Shown: positions 8,308 through 18,831 of the stretch, one piece after another
How the letters are laid out: each line of letters begins with the position of its first letter
Position numbering within the stretch: the stretch's first letter is position 1
Assembly (NCBI RefSeq): GCF_001613345.1
Contig: NZ_BDCE01000039.1
Span: forward strand, 59,804 to 123,803
DNA: 64,000 bases
Source: Nocardia uniformis NBRC 13702
GTDB taxonomy: Bacteria > Actinomycetota > Actinomycetes > Mycobacteriales > Mycobacteriaceae
Direction of reading: 5' to 3'
Made by a program: the position numbers and the translations under genes
The notes under the pieces: generated by a model
What the model was told of the DNA's origin: nothing
Databases searched by the model: none
The model's input: the letters and a program-made list of their open reading frames with translations, nothing else

Positions 8308-8670
8308 ATCCTGCTCCCCTCCGAGTCCCTCGACGCGTCCCCGCTCGTTCCGGTCGTCGACACCAACACGCATTCAGGTACTCCCATTTCCGCAGGTTCT
8401 GATCCAGCCCAGCGATTCTGCGGCATCCCCCGGGCCTTGCCGCAATCCCCCTGGTGCGCTATATGTTGGAAGGGGCAGGAGAACGGATCCGGCACTCACC
8501 GCAGTAGCCACGTTGATCAGCAGCACTCCCCCATTCACTGATCCCGACAGCGCGGCCCGCCGGTGTCCGAAGCCCTCCCATCAATCCCCCACTAGAACAA
8601 CTGAAGTGGGTGCTGGACGCGCGCGACAGCTATTCGCCGGACAGAGCCTCCCGAATGGCATGGACGGCGG
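8308..8670. other. Intergenic stretch, no gene recognised
   Basis: About 360 bp between the truncated monooxygenase and the VOC gene. No reading frame here has a plausible start site and recognisable product. A short inverted repeat, CCCACT / AGTGGG, lies at 8588-8593 and 8605-8610. It could help terminate transcription but lacks a U-tract. Confidence 0.4.
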
Positions 8671-9123
8671 CTATGCGGCGCAGAATTCATTGCCCTCCGG
8701 GTCTCGCATAACCCACCAGTGACCGGCGGGGCCCTGGTCGACCTCGCGGACACGGGTCGCTCCCAGGGCCTCCAATCGGTCTACCAGGGTGGCGAGATCG
8801 ACGGGCCCGCTGTGGATATCGATATGCAGGCGGTTCTTGACGGTCTTCTTCTCGGGGACATCCTGGAAGAGCAGGCGACGGCCCTGGCCGACGCCACTGG
8901 TCTGGTCGAACGGGTCGTCGGGGTGGCGGATTCCGGCGTAGCCGCGGAAGATCTTGCGGCCGTTGTGCTCGGCTACCGCCCGCTCGGGCAGATGCCCGGC
9001 GGCGAGTAGCTGTTCGATCAGCGCCGTGGGGTCCTCGACCTCGTATTCGAGGGCGGCGGCCCAGAAATCGGCGAGGGTGGGGGCGTTTCCGCTGTCGATG
9101 ATCAGCTTCCAACTCAGTGCCAT
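8671..9123 (-). CDS. VOC/glyoxalase-fold protein
   Basis: 150 aa from the ATG at 9123 (MALSWKLIIDS). It consists of two beta-alpha-beta-beta-beta modules of the vicinal-oxygen-chelate fold, with the closing WWVMRDPEGNEFC strand typical of actinobacterial VOC proteins, and HIDIH as a probable metal-ligand strand in the second module. Its substrate is unknown; relatives include antibiotic-binding and dioxygenase-like proteins. An upstream in-frame ATG at 9177 is possible but would add a non-conserved leader. Confidence 0.75.
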   Translation of the reverse strand: MALSWKLIIDSGNAPTLADFWAAALEYEVEDPTALIEQLLAAGHLPERAVAEHNGRKIFRGYAGIRHPDDPFDQTSGVGQGRRLLFQDVPEKKTVKNRLHIDIHSGPVDLATLVDRLEALGATRVREVDQGPAGHWWVMRDPEGNEFCAA

Positions 9124-9282
9124 GGGAAGCCATTCTTCATGATTGGGCCCGATCTCAGCGGAAGGGGCGAACAGCAATTCTCCACGCTGATTCCGCGGGG
9201 AAATAGAGTCTTTGGACCATGCCGCTGGACCACGCGGTCAGGATAGGTTGGTCGTCTCGCTACCGACAGATCGGACGCGGTC

Positions 9283-9924
9283 ATGATCAGGGTGTTTCTA
9301 GTCGACGATCACGAGATCGTTCGGCGCGGGTTGATCGACCTGCTCGAGGAGGACCCCGATCTCACGGTCGTCGGGGAGGCCGGGGATGTGGCGCAGGCAT
9401 TGGCTCGAATCCCGGCACTGCGGCCCGATGTGGCGGTATTGGATGTACGCCTGCCCGATGGGAACGGAATCGAGCTCTGCCGAGAGTTATTGTCCCGGCT
9501 GGATGACCTGCGCTGTCTGATCCTCACCTCATACACCGATGAGCAGGCCATGATGGATGCCATTCTGGCCGGGGCCAGTGGATATGTGGTCAAGGACATC
9601 AAGGGGATGGAATTGGCCAAGGCCATCAAGGAGGTCGGTGCCGGGCGGTCCCTGCTCGACAACCGGGCGGCGGCGGCATTGATGGAGCGAATGCGTCGCA
9701 GTACACATCCGCCGGACGGGCCGTGGATGGGACTCACCGAGCAGGAGCGCAAGCTGCTGGATCTGCTCGGGGACGGGCTGACCAATCGACAGATCGCCGA
9801 GCGAATGTTCCTGGCGGAGAAGACCGTCAAGAACTATGTGTCGCGATTGTTGAACAAGCTCGGGATGGAGCGGCGGACGCAGGCGGCGGTACTGGCTTCG
9901 AGATTACGGTCCAGATCGCGGTGA
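9283..9924 (+). CDS. devR: DevR/DosR-like NarL-family response regulator
   Basis: 213 aa, closely resembling M. tuberculosis DosR as I recall it, with the same numbering. Acidic pocket D8/D9, phospho-acceptor D54 ([12 protein letters not shown]), T82 and K104 are in place. The C-terminal LuxR helix-turn-helix [16 protein letters not shown] has the DNA-contacting Lys/Asn residues. It would activate a hypoxia/NO dormancy regulon after phosphorylation by DosS/DosT-type haem kinases. No kinase gene is adjacent, so it is an orphan here. It ends 2 bp from the convergent SulP gene. Confidence 0.9.
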   Translation: MIRVFLVDDHEIVRRGLIDLLEEDPDLTVVGEAGDVAQALARIPALRPDVAVLDVRLPDGNGIELCRELLSRLDDLRCLILTSYTDEQAMMDAILAGASGYVVKDIKGMELAKAIKEVGAGRSLLDNRAAAALMERMRRSTHPPDGPWMGLTEQERKLLDLLGDGLTNRQIAERMFLAEKTVKNYVSRLLNKLGMERRTQAAVLASRLRSRSR

Positions 9925-9926
9925 CG

Positions 9927-11636
9927 CTATGCCCCGGTCGCGCGCCGGAAAGCCGCGACGGCCGTCGGCAGGGTCGGATAGAGATGCTCCGCCCCGATAC
10001 GGTCCACCAGGCCCGCCGCCTCGAGAGCGACACGCAGGTCCTGTTTGACCCGGGCCATCGCGAAAACGATGTCCCGGGACGCCAATTCGGCCCGTAGTTG
10101 TTCGAGTGCGTCGAGTGCGGTGAGGTCTACTTCCACATTGGCCTCGGCATTGAGCACGAACCAGCGGACCGGAACCCGGAGGTCGCGCGGTAGCAACTGT
10201 TCGGACAGGGTCACCGCCGCCAACGCACGGTGCCGGAAGTCCTCGGCATTGGCGAAGCACAGCGGCGTGTCATAGCGGTAGACCACCAGGCCGGGAACGG
10301 GTTTCGCCTCCGGGTAGTCGTCGATATCGTGCATACCCGCCATCCCCGGAACGAACGCCTGGATAGCGTCATGACCGCGGGCCACCCGGCGGAGCAGATC
10401 CAGGATGGACAGGGCGACGGCGATGCCCACCCCGTAGAGGACGCCGAACACCAGCACGGCCAGGGTGGTGCTCAGGGCGAGCACGAGTTCACTGCGGCGG
10501 AAGTGCGCGATGCGGCGGAACTCGGGAAGGTCGATCAGGCGCAGGGCCGCGTACACCACCAGCGCACCCAGCGCCGCCGTCGGGAATTCGGCGAGAATAC
10601 CGCGCGCGCCGAACAGAACGATGAGGACCGTGCCGAGCGCCACCACCGAATAGGCTTGTGTGCGAGCACCGGCGGCATCGGCGATGGTGGTGCGGCTGGC
10701 GCTGCAACTGACCGGAAAGCCGTGCAGCACACCGGATGCCAGGTTGGTCGCGCCGAGTGCGCCGAGTTCCACGTTGGCATTGGTGCGTTCACCGTGACGA
10801 GCCGCGAAAGCGCGGGCGGTGAGTGCGTTATCGGAGAACCCGACCAGCGCAATCCCGATGGCGGGCAAGAACAACAGGGAGAGATCGGAGACGGCGACTC
10901 CCGCGACTCCCGGCACCGGTATACCGGCCGGGACCGCCCCCACCACGCGAATACCGCGCTCGCTCAGCGAGAAGACCCCGACCACCAGCGAAGCACCCAG
11001 CACCGAGAGCAATGGCCCGGGCGCACGCGGCACCCACCGCCTCAGCGCCAGCAGTCCGGCCAGCACAACAAGAGCCAGTATCGTTGTGGGCCAGTGCACT
11101 TGGTTGATATTCGACAGGAATGAGCGCACCTGACGCGGAATCGTGCCACCGTCCACGCGCACCCCGGTCACCGTGCCCAACTGACTGGCGATCATGACAC
11201 CCGCGGTCCCCGCCAAGTACCCCACCAGCACCGGTTTGGAGAGGAGTTCGGCGAGGACACCGAGGCGCGCGATGGATCCGACGACACAGATCGCTCCCAC
11301 CAGCAGCGCGAGCATTGCCGCCAGTGCGGCGTATCGGCTCGGATCGCCCGCCGCGAGCGGGGCCAGGGTGACCGCGGTGAGCAGCGCCGTCGTCGACTCC
11401 GGGCCGACGGACAGCCGCCGCGACGACCCGAGGAATACGTACACGGCCAGCGGGCCCAGTGCGGCCCACAGTCCCGTCACCGGCGGGAGTCCCGCCACGG
11501 CCGCATACGCCATGACCTGTGGGACCAAATACGCGGCGACTGTGACCCCGGCCAGCACATCGGGCCGCAGCCACGCCCGCTGATAGCCCCGGAACTGTTC
11601 GAGTCCCGGAAGAAAACGCGCCGGACCAGTGATCAT
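9927..11636 (-). CDS. SulP/SLC26-family anion transporter with STAS domain
   Basis: 569 aa from the ATG at 11636. The N-terminal two thirds are 10-12 hydrophobic helices including LRPDVLAGVTVAAYLVPQVM and GLPPVTGLWAAL, the SulP signature region. The C-terminal portion (about residues 430-560) is a hydrophilic STAS domain. Such proteins carry sulfate, bicarbonate or other anions across the cytoplasmic membrane; the substrate is not determinable. It probably forms an operon with the small gene upstream at 11689-12012. Confidence 0.85.
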   Translation of the reverse strand: MITGPARFLPGLEQFRGYQRAWLRPDVLAGVTVAAYLVPQVMAYAAVAGLPPVTGLWAALGPLAVYVFLGSSRRLSVGPESTTALLTAVTLAPLAAGDPSRYAALAAMLALLVGAICVVGSIARLGVLAELLSKPVLVGYLAGTAGVMIASQLGTVTGVRVDGGTIPRQVRSFLSNINQVHWPTTILALVVLAGLLALRRWVPRAPGPLLSVLGASLVVGVFSLSERGIRVVGAVPAGIPVPGVAGVAVSDLSLLFLPAIGIALVGFSDNALTARAFAARHGERTNANVELGALGATNLASGVLHGFPVSCSASRTTIADAAGARTQAYSVVALGTVLIVLFGARGILAEFPTAALGALVVYAALRLIDLPEFRRIAHFRRSELVLALSTTLAVLVFGVLYGVGIAVALSILDLLRRVARGHDAIQAFVPGMAGMHDIDDYPEAKPVPGLVVYRYDTPLCFANAEDFRHRALAAVTLSEQLLPRDLRVPVRWFVLNAEANVEVDLTALDALEQLRAELASRDIVFAMARVKQDLRVALEAAGLVDRIGAEHLYPTLPTAVAAFRRATGA

Positions 11637-11688
11637 CAGATCCAGACAGTACCGCGCGACGCGCCCGCCGCCCGGGAGCACCGCACAC

Positions 11689-12012
11689 CTACCGGACTGT
11701 GCCGCCGTCCCCGTTGCCGGGCGCGGTGTGCTCGCGGGCCAGCGAGAGCATGGCCAACCCGGCATCCCTGATCACGATATCGAGCCCGTCCAGGATTTCG
11801 CCGACCGCGGTACCGGCCGCTCGCATCCGCTCCGGCGCGGGATCGGGATGGTCGATCTCGGCCCGCAGGGTATGCAACCGGAGGCCGATGTCGAACAGTC
11901 GCCGGATGAGACGGTCGTTCGAATCCATATAGGCCGCCTGGCTGTCCGCCAGTCGCGTCGGGTCGAAGTCTCCGGACCGGGGTGGCGGGATCGGCGGCGA
12001 GGCATCGGTCAA
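11689..12012 (-). CDS. Small protein resembling HisKA_3 dimerisation helices
   Basis: 107 aa from a TTG at 12012 preceded by a strong GGAGGAGG ribosome site; longer readings lack one. Residues about 28-95 form two helices. SNDRLIRRLFDIGLRLHTL resembles the DLHDLVIQRLFA phospho-acceptor helix of DosS/NarX-type kinases with the His replaced by Asn, and GEILDGLDIVIRDAGLAML resembles the second helix of that domain. No ATP-binding domain or sensor domain follows. It lies 52 bp upstream of SulP and close to the DevR orthologue. A regulatory role through DevR or a kinase is inference. Confidence 0.65.
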   Translation of the reverse strand: MTDASPPIPPPRSGDFDPTRLADSQAAYMDSNDRLIRRLFDIGLRLHTLRAEIDHPDPAPERMRAAGTAVGEILDGLDIVIRDAGLAMLSLAREHTAPGNGDGGTVR

Positions 12013-12268
12013 GCTCGCCTCCTCCAGGCACGCTGCGCTCCTGAGCCGCACGTCGGGACCCGGGAATGTGTCACGCATATCGTACGCTCCAACCGTCCGG
12101 GACAGATGGACTCCGCCGGGCGCAATTTCGCTCCCCCGCACCACAAATCATGCGTCCGCACTTTTTCGAGAACGGGTCCGTCACGAGTCCGGAAAACATG
12201 GAATACTTCGTGTCCCAGCGGGAATGCGGTCGCATACCGATGGTGGAGAGAGTTTGTGGGGTGTTGCC
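12013..12268. other. Divergent intergenic region
   Basis: 256 bp between the DHp-like gene (leftward) and the PNPOx-like gene (rightward), so it must hold both promoters. CCGGGACAGATGGACTCC near 12097-12114 is a poor match to the DosR box; I saw no convincing operator. Confidence 0.35.
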
Positions 12269-12676
12269 GTGCATGAGGAACTTCAGCCGCGGGAACTGTC
12301 GACATCGGATTCGCTGCGACTGCTGGGCAGTGTGCGGTTCGGGCGAGTGGCATTCTCGCGGTACGCCCTACCCACCATCCGGCCGGTGAACCATCTGGTG
12401 GAGGGCGGGCTGATCGTCATCCACGCCAATCCGGGCATCACCCTGTCGTCGGACCGGCAGGTGGTGGCCTACGAGGCCGACACCATCGACCACGATACGC
12501 AGCATGGATGGTGCGTTATCGTCACCGGAACCGCGGAGGAGGTGACCGACCCGAGCGAACTCGCGCACTATCGCCGACTGCTCCCCACCACCCTGCCCGG
12601 ACCCCGGCACCGAATAGTGCGGATCCGCCCCGATTTCATTACCGGCGTGGAATATGTTCCCGCCGACGACAATTGA
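12269..12676 (+). CDS. PNPOx-like flavin-binding protein
   Basis: 135 aa from the GTG at 12269, with GTGGGG 8 nt upstream. It shows the split-barrel start STSDSLRLLGSVRFGRVAF, then PTIRPVNHLVEGGLIVIHAN, typical of actinobacterial pyridoxamine-5'-phosphate-oxidase-like proteins that bind FMN or F420. WCVIVTGTAEEVTDP forms the later strand. Several DosR-regulon members in mycobacteria belong to this fold, which fits the neighbouring devR, but no clear DosR box was seen. A longer in-frame reading to 12068 has no family similarity. Confidence 0.75.
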   Translation: MHEELQPRELSTSDSLRLLGSVRFGRVAFSRYALPTIRPVNHLVEGGLIVIHANPGITLSSDRQVVAYEADTIDHDTQHGWCVIVTGTAEEVTDPSELAHYRRLLPTTLPGPRHRIVRIRPDFITGVEYVPADDN

Positions 12677-12717
12677 TTTCGGGCGCACCGAATTCGCACT
12701 ACATTGCGATCCGGCGG

Positions 12718-13719
12718 TCAGCTCGGGTTCCCGTCGAACGCGTTCAGGATTTCCTCGGCCGCCAGCGCCGGGGTGAGCGAGCCGTCGCGCACCTGCTTCT
12801 CCACCTGTGTGCGCAGGGATTTCACATTCGGATTGTCGGTGAGGCGGCGTAAAAGCTGGTCGTGCACCATATTCCAGGTCCAGTCGACCTGCTGACGGCG
12901 GCGCTTCTCGGCGAACTCCCCCGCTTCGGTGAGTACGCGGCGGTGTTCGAGGACGGTATCCCAGAACTTGTCCAGACCGACGCCCTCGAGGCCGCTCATG
13001 GTGATTACCGGTGGGTGCCACAGCGATTCGCGCGGATGGATCAGTCGCATGGCCCCGCTCAGCTCGCGCGCCGCCGCCGTGGCCTCCATCTCGTGTTTGC
13101 CGTCGGCCTTATTGACCGCCACCAGGTCGGCGAGTTCGAGAACGCCCTTCTTGATGCCCTGCAATTGGTCGCCGGTGCGAGCCAGCGTCAGGAAGGTGAA
13201 CACGTCGACCATATTGGCGACGGTGACCTCGGATTGGCCGACGCCGACCGTCTCCACCAGGATGACGTCGTAGCCCGCCGCTTCCAGCAGGACAATGGTT
13301 TCGCGGGTCGCCTTGGCGACGCCGCCGAGGGTGCCCGCGGTGGGCGATGGGCGAATGAAGGCGTCGCGTTCCACCGACAGTCGTGCCATCCGGGTCTTAT
13401 CGCCGAGGATGGAGCCGCCGGTGCGCGTCGAGGACGGGTCGACCGCCAGCACCGCGACCTTGTGGCCGTCCGCGATGAGCCGCATACCGAGCGAGTCGAT
13501 GAAGGTCGACTTGCCGACGCCCGGAACACCGGTGATACCTACGCGATTGGACACCACCGCATCCGCGCCGGGGGTAACCCGCAGCAGCAGTTGCTGTGCC
13601 AGTTCCCGATGGTCGGCGCGGGTGGATTCGACGAGGGTGATCGCACGCGCGAGGGCGGCCCGCTCACCACCCCGGACCGCCGTCGCGAGAGCGTCGACAT
13701 CGATGACGCGCTTGGTCAT
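12718..13719 (-). CDS. meaB: MeaB GTPase chaperone of methylmalonyl-CoA mutase
   Basis: 333 aa G3E-family GTPase. Walker A is [13 protein letters not shown] (near residue 62), switch residues lie in [19 protein letters not shown], Walker B-like [12 protein letters not shown] follows, and the base-specificity motif is VNKAD. MeaB gates delivery of adenosylcobalamin to methylmalonyl-CoA mutase and protects it from inactivation. Its ATG overlaps the mutB TGA (ATGA), so the two are translationally coupled, as in the M. tuberculosis locus. Confidence 0.95.
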   Translation of the reverse strand: MTKRVIDVDALATAVRGGERAALARAITLVESTRADHRELAQQLLLRVTPGADAVVSNRVGITGVPGVGKSTFIDSLGMRLIADGHKVAVLAVDPSSTRTGGSILGDKTRMARLSVERDAFIRPSPTAGTLGGVAKATRETIVLLEAAGYDVILVETVGVGQSEVTVANMVDVFTFLTLARTGDQLQGIKKGVLELADLVAVNKADGKHEMEATAAARELSGAMRLIHPRESLWHPPVITMSGLEGVGLDKFWDTVLEHRRVLTEAGEFAEKRRRQQVDWTWNMVHDQLLRRLTDNPNVKSLRTQVEKQVRDGSLTPALAAEEILNAFDGNPS

Positions 13720-15983
13720 TCGGTGCTTTCGGCCTCGCTCGCGCCGGTGCCGATCTCGTGTCCGAGTTCGGACCCCAGCTTCTTGATCAGGTCGATGGCG
13801 GCATCGGCGATGACGGTGCCGGGCGCGAAGATCGCCGCGGCACCAGCCTGGTACAGCTCGTCGAAGTCGCCGGGCGGGATCACACCGCCGACGACGACCA
13901 TGATGTCGGGACGACCGACATCCGCGAGGGCCTGCCGCAGGGCGGGCACCAGCGTGAGGTGGCCCGCGGCGAGGGAGGAGACGCCGACGACGTGCACGTC
14001 GTTATCGGCCGCCTGCTGCGCCACCTCTTCGGGGGTCTGGAACAGCGGGCCCACATCGACATCCATACCGAGGTCGGCGAAGGCGGTGGCAATCACCTTC
14101 TGGCCGCGGTCGTGGCCGTCCTGGCCCATCTTGCAGACCAGGATGCGGGGGCGACGGCCCTCGTGCTCGGCGAATTCCTCGACCAGTTCGATGGCCTGAC
14201 TGATATTGGTCACCTTGCCCGCCTCTTCCCGGTAGACGCCCGACAGGGTGCGGATTTCGGCCTGATGGCGGCCGTAGACCTTCTCCAGGGCGTCGGAGAT
14301 CTCACCGACGGTGGCCTTGGCGCGGGCGGCATTGATGGCCAGCGCGAACAGGTTGTTGGCCATCCCGCCCTCCGAAGAGGCCGCGGCACGGGTCAATTCG
14401 GCGAGCGCGCGCTCCACCTCGGTCGAATCGCGTTCGGCGCGCAGGCGAACGAGTTTCTCGTTCTGCTCGGCGCGCACCCGGGAGTTCTCGACCTTGAGGA
14501 CCTCGATCTCCTGATCCTGCTCGACCACATACTTATTGACGCCGATCACCGCCTGCTGGCCGGTGTCGATGCGCGCCTGGGTGCGGGCGGCGGCCTCTTC
14601 GATCCGCAGCTTCGGAATACCCTCCGAAATCGCCTGCGCCATACCGCCGTGCGCCTCCACCTCGGCGATATGGGCGCGGGCCCGCTCGGCGAGCTGGTGG
14701 GTGAGCCATTCGACGTAGTAGGAGCCGCCCCACGGGTCGGCGGGCCGCGTCGTATTGGACTCCTGCTGAATCAGCAGCTGGGTATTGCGGGCAATGCGGG
14801 CGGAGAAGTCCGTCGGCAGGGCGAGGGCCTCGTCGAGGGCGTTGGTGTGCAGCGACTGGGTGTGGCCCTGGGTGGCGGCCATGGCCTCCACACAGGTGCG
14901 CGGGACATTGTTGAACACGTCCTGCGCGGTGAGCGACCATCCGGAGGTTTGCGAATGTGTGCGCAGGGCGAGGGATTTCGCGCTCTTGGGCTCGAATTTC
15001 GCGACGAGCTCACTCCACAGCAGTCGGCCCGCGCGCAGCTTGGCGACCTCCATGAAGAAGTTCATGCCGATGGCCCAGAAGAACGACAGCCGCGGCGCGA
15101 ACTGGTCGATCTCCATACCGGCGTCCAGCCCGGCGCGCAGATACTCGACACCGTCGGCGAGGGTGTACGCCAATTCCAGATCGGCGGTGGCCCCGGCCTC
15201 TTGGATGTGGTAGCCGGAGATGGAGATGGAGTTGAACTTCGGCATCTTCGCGGAGGTGTAGGCGAAGATATCGGAGATGATCCGCATGGAGGGCTTGGGC
15301 GGATAGATGTAGGTATTGCGGACCATGAACTCTTTCAGAATGTCGTTCTGAATGGTTCCGGCCAGCTGTTCGGGCTTGACGCCCTGCTCCTCCGCGGCGA
15401 CGACGTACAGTGCGAGAATGGGCAGCACCGCGCCGTTCATGGTCATCGAGACCGAAACCTGGTCGAGGGGAATCTGATCGAACAGTTCCCGCATATCCAG
15501 GATGGAGTCGATGGCGACCCCGGCCATGCCGACGTCGCCGGAGACGCGCGGGTGATCGGAGTCGTAGCCACGGTGCGTGGCGAGGTCGAAGGCGACCGAC
15601 AAGCCCTTTTGACCCGCCTGCAGATTGCGGCGGTAGAAGGCATTGGAGTCCGCGGCGGTCGAGAAGCCCGCGTACTGGCGGATGGTCCACGGCTGGTTGA
15701 CGTACATGGTCGGGTACGGGCCGCGCACGAACGGGGCCACACCGGGCACGCTGTCGAGCGGATAGCCCTCGGCGACAATGGCGTCGCGGTGTTCCTTGGT
15801 GAAAACCGGGCCTACGTCGATACCTTCGGGTGTCGCCCAGTTCAGCTGTTCGGGGACATAGTGATTGGCGGTGGCAGCCTCCTTCACGAACTCCGCGACC
15901 TGCTCGCCGGTGACGGCGGCGTCGGCGGTGCCCTCGAGGGGGACCTCGGCGAAATTGCCGATCAGATGCTTGATCTCACTCAT
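13716..15983 (-). CDS. mutB: Methylmalonyl-CoA mutase large subunit
   Basis: 755 aa from the ATG at 15983 with an AAAGGACG ribosome site; the frame stays open further upstream only as a shadow of mutA. The N-terminal TIM barrel binds the CoA ester ([11 protein letters not shown], then RQYAGFSTA). The C-terminal B12 domain carries [13 protein letters not shown] with the DxHxxG histidine that ligates cobalt, followed by GGVIPPGD. It interconverts (R)-methylmalonyl-CoA and succinyl-CoA, linking propionyl-CoA from odd-chain, branched and sterol catabolism to the TCA cycle. It works as a heterodimer with the product of mutA, 70 bp upstream. Confidence 0.97.
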   Translation of the reverse strand: MSEIKHLIGNFAEVPLEGTADAAVTGEQVAEFVKEAATANHYVPEQLNWATPEGIDVGPVFTKEHRDAIVAEGYPLDSVPGVAPFVRGPYPTMYVNQPWTIRQYAGFSTAADSNAFYRRNLQAGQKGLSVAFDLATHRGYDSDHPRVSGDVGMAGVAIDSILDMRELFDQIPLDQVSVSMTMNGAVLPILALYVVAAEEQGVKPEQLAGTIQNDILKEFMVRNTYIYPPKPSMRIISDIFAYTSAKMPKFNSISISGYHIQEAGATADLELAYTLADGVEYLRAGLDAGMEIDQFAPRLSFFWAIGMNFFMEVAKLRAGRLLWSELVAKFEPKSAKSLALRTHSQTSGWSLTAQDVFNNVPRTCVEAMAATQGHTQSLHTNALDEALALPTDFSARIARNTQLLIQQESNTTRPADPWGGSYYVEWLTHQLAERARAHIAEVEAHGGMAQAISEGIPKLRIEEAAARTQARIDTGQQAVIGVNKYVVEQDQEIEVLKVENSRVRAEQNEKLVRLRAERDSTEVERALAELTRAAASSEGGMANNLFALAINAARAKATVGEISDALEKVYGRHQAEIRTLSGVYREEAGKVTNISQAIELVEEFAEHEGRRPRILVCKMGQDGHDRGQKVIATAFADLGMDVDVGPLFQTPEEVAQQAADNDVHVVGVSSLAAGHLTLVPALRQALADVGRPDIMVVVGGVIPPGDFDELYQAGAAAIFAPGTVIADAAIDLIKKLGSELGHEIGTGASEAESTE

Positions 15984-16053
15984 ACTGCGTCCTTTCGGCA
16001 TGTGCGGAGGCCCTGCGTGGTTACGCAAGCTGCCGCCTCCGGGCCTGATCCGC

Positions 16054-17919
16054 TCATGCCGGCGCTCCCAGCTTGTCGAGCAGGCCGGACAGTGCGGCAA
16101 CCGCGTCGATCCGTGCCGCGACGAATCCGTCCGGACGCTGTACGCCGGTGGTGTCGGCGACCGCCTTCTCCGATCCGGCGAGCAGCACGGTGGTAATACC
16201 GGCCGCGCGCAATGCCTCGACGGTGGCTCCGGCTTCCGCGCCGTAGCGGTTGTCGGAACCACAGAGCACCGCGACGCCGGCTCCGGACTCCTCGACCGCC
16301 CTACCGATTCCGGCGAGGTCGAGGGCGCCGGGGTTGACCGTCTCGATACCGCCGGAGGCCAGCAGGTTGGCGGCGAAGGTGACACGTACATTGTGCTCCG
16401 CCACCGGGCCGAGCGGTACCAGCAGCGCCTTGGGGCGGACACCGTTGGCGACCAGGTAGGCGTCGGAGCGGTTACGCAGGGTCTCGAAGGCCGCGCCGTA
16501 GCGGGCGATCGGGCTCTCCGCACGCGCCGCCTCCGACAGCGGCGGCTCGCTCAGGTTCGGGAATTCGTTGACGCCGGTGACCGCGGTCTTGCGGTGCGCC
16601 ACATCGGAATCGCGCTTCACCTTGGTGGCGGCTATGGATTCGGCGAGCAGTCCGGATTGCAACGCGGCCAGGTAGCCGCCCGCCGCCTCCAGCTGCTGCA
16701 TGAATTCCCATGCCTTGGCGGCGAGTTCGTCGGTCAGCGATTCGACGAACCAGGAGCCCGCACCCGGATCCCGCACGAAGCCCAGGTGCGACTCCTCGAG
16801 GAGCAGCAGCTGGGTATTGCGGGCCATCCGCTCCGAGAACGCCTGGGACACCTCGAGTTCCCCGGCGGGCAGCGCCGAGTCGAACGGCAGCACCGTGACG
16901 GTATCGGCGCCGCCGACACCCGCACCGAAGGCGGCGAGGGTGGTGCGCAGCATATTCACCCACGGATCACGCTGGGCCATCATGGCGGCCGAGGTGACAG
17001 CGTGCTGTGGCGCATTGCCGTGGTCCGGTGCGCCGCAGACCTGCGCCACGCGAGCCCACAGGCGGCGGGCGGCACGGAATTTGGCAATGGCCTCGAACTG
17101 GTCGTCGGTGGCCGCGAAGCGGAATTCCAGCTGGCCCAGCGCCTCGGCGATATCGATACCGGCCGCGGTGAGGGCCCGCAGGTACTCCAGGCCCGCGGCC
17201 ACGGCCGCGCCGAGCTCCTGGGCGTCGGAGGCACCGGCGTTATGGAACGCGTTGCCGCACACGGTGATCGCGCGAACGGTCTCCGGGCGGGCAATGGCCC
17301 GCTGGGCCAGCTCGACGGCGCCGTCCATGTCGATTGCGGAGGTACCGGAGAACAGGCTGGTGAGCGGCGTCGCACCAAGCTGCACCAGTACCTCTGCACG
17401 ATTGTCCACGGTGTAGCCGTCGAGCACCCGGAAGACCTCGGCGGCGGCTTCGGCGGATGCACTGCCCGCGTCGATGGTCAGCGGGGCGAGCTCGAACAGC
17501 AGACCATTGAGCGCGGCCGGAATCTCGGTCACCGGGACGCCGCGGTCGCCGACACCCAGCCATACCGAGCTGACGCCGTTCTCCAGCGCGAACAGAATGT
17601 CCTGATTCACCTTCTCGGCGTCCGAGCCCTCGAAACGCACGCTGACGAACCAGCCGCGGTGCACATCGCGGGTGGCATCGCTGCCGCGCACGAACGGGAA
17701 GGCACCCGGCAGTGGCTGCTCGGGCAGCTCATCGCGGCGTGTGTAGAGCGGATTGACGGTCAGACCGTCGTACGTCGAGACCGCGAGCAGCTTTTCCGGC
17801 TCATCCGGCAATTCCGCGATGTCCACCCTGCGGGCCTTGGCCAGCACCCCGGCGACACCCTTGCGCCAGGCGGCATACTCGGGCACCGGCTCGGTGCTCG
17901 AGTCTGAAGCAATCGGCAT
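16054..17919 (-). CDS. mutA: Methylmalonyl-CoA mutase small subunit
   Basis: 621 aa from the ATG at 17919 (GAAGGAAA ribosome site). Same architecture as mutB but shorter, and the C-terminal domain lacks the DxHxxG cobalamin motif, the normal situation for the non-catalytic beta subunit. Conserved barrel motifs are PFVRGSDAT and [16 protein letters not shown]. First gene of the mutA-mutB-meaB operon; its promoter lies in 17920-18103, shared with the divergent TVP38 gene. Confidence 0.95.
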   Translation of the reverse strand: MPIASDSSTEPVPEYAAWRKGVAGVLAKARRVDIAELPDEPEKLLAVSTYDGLTVNPLYTRRDELPEQPLPGAFPFVRGSDATRDVHRGWFVSVRFEGSDAEKVNQDILFALENGVSSVWLGVGDRGVPVTEIPAALNGLLFELAPLTIDAGSASAEAAAEVFRVLDGYTVDNRAEVLVQLGATPLTSLFSGTSAIDMDGAVELAQRAIARPETVRAITVCGNAFHNAGASDAQELGAAVAAGLEYLRALTAAGIDIAEALGQLEFRFAATDDQFEAIAKFRAARRLWARVAQVCGAPDHGNAPQHAVTSAAMMAQRDPWVNMLRTTLAAFGAGVGGADTVTVLPFDSALPAGELEVSQAFSERMARNTQLLLLEESHLGFVRDPGAGSWFVESLTDELAAKAWEFMQQLEAAGGYLAALQSGLLAESIAATKVKRDSDVAHRKTAVTGVNEFPNLSEPPLSEAARAESPIARYGAAFETLRNRSDAYLVANGVRPKALLVPLGPVAEHNVRVTFAANLLASGGIETVNPGALDLAGIGRAVEESGAGVAVLCGSDNRYGAEAGATVEALRAAGITTVLLAGSEKAVADTTGVQRPDGFVAARIDAVAALSGLLDKLGAPA

Positions 17920-18103
17920 AGCTGCTGTTTCCTTCTCCCACTCGAACCCCCGAAGGAGACCGCCCCTGTAGCGCCGAACGTCTTGTTCGCCCTGCTCAGA
18001 CGGCACTTCGGTTAACGAGCATTCCTCGTCTTTACTCTGATGCTAGTGGCAGGGTTGTGATTCCCGTCGCCGGGTGTTCACTACCAGCCGGTAACCTGGC
18101 GCG

Positions 18104-18817
18104 GTGCCAACAACGCCGCGCAGCCGATTCAGCCGACTCGGCGGATACCGCACCCTCGCGCTGATCTTCGCTGTCGCCGCACTCTTCGGCATTGCCGCAC
18201 TCGTACCGCTACCGACCGCCACGCAGGTCCGGACCTGGGCCGACTCCTGCGGGCCGCTCCTGCCGCTGGTGTTCTTCACCCTGCACGCGCTGGTCTGTGT
18301 CACGCCTTTTCCACGCACCGTATTCACCCTCAGCGCCGGAATGCTCTTCGGACCCGTCCTCGGCCTGAGCCTCACGATCTCCGCGAGCACGGTTAGCGCG
18401 GTATTGGCTCTGCTGCTCGTCCGTGCTCTCGACAAGGACCGAATGCGCGCCCGCCTGACCCATCCGACCGTCCGGTCGATCGATGAGCGCCTCGCCCGCC
18501 GCGGCTGGCTCGCGGTCGGCTCACTGCGCCTGATCGCCTTCGCACCCTTCGCGGTGGTGAACTACTGCGCCGGGCTGTCATCGGTCCGCACAACCCCGTA
18601 CGTCGTGGCCACCGTGCTGGGCATCCTCCCCGGAACAATCGGCACCGTCCTGCTCGCCGACGCCCTCACCACCAGTGCCTCCCCCACTCAGATTCTGGTC
18701 TCGGGCGCGTGTATCGCGGTCGGCATCCTCGGCCTGGTCATCGATACCCGGCTCGCCACGCCCGGTGGAGCCCGTGCGGCAGCGCCCGCACCGGAGCCGG
18801 AGCCGGTCGCGCCCTGA
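18104..18817 (+). CDS. TVP38/TMEM64-family membrane protein
   Basis: 237 aa from a GTG. It has an N-terminal membrane helix (residues about 15-35), then the family core FFTLHALVCVTPFPRTVFTLSAGMLFG split by the re-entrant region, a polar stretch with RLARRGWLAVGSLRL, and two more helices. It ends in a Pro/Glu-rich cytoplasmic tail. SNARE-associated/DedA-like proteins are thought to move or flip lipids. Divergent from mutA in the same position as Rv1491c beside mutA in M. tuberculosis, so position supports orthology. Confidence 0.85.
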   Translation: MPTTPRSRFSRLGGYRTLALIFAVAALFGIAALVPLPTATQVRTWADSCGPLLPLVFFTLHALVCVTPFPRTVFTLSAGMLFGPVLGLSLTISASTVSAVLALLLVRALDKDRMRARLTHPTVRSIDERLARRGWLAVGSLRLIAFAPFAVVNYCAGLSSVRTTPYVVATVLGILPGTIGTVLLADALTTSASPTQILVSGACIAVGILGLVIDTRLATPGGARAAAPAPEPEPVAP

Positions 18818-18831
18818 CCACGCGCACCCGC

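Noticed and set aside
8588..8610. CCCACT/AGTGGG hairpin as a terminator
   Set aside because: Only 6 bp stem with an 11-base loop and no U-tract; too weak to call.
9178..9282. Possible DosR box upstream of devR
   Set aside because: GGGGAAATAGAGTCTTTGG resembles the palindrome only loosely.
12097..12114. Possible DosR box between 12012 and 12269
   Set aside because: Only the left GGGAC half matches; the right half does not read GTCCC, and the spacing is off.
13758..16196. 812-codon open frame on the plus strand
   Set aside because: Lies wholly antisense to mutB; such long shadows arise from GC-rich codon bias. No ribosome site or known protein similarity.
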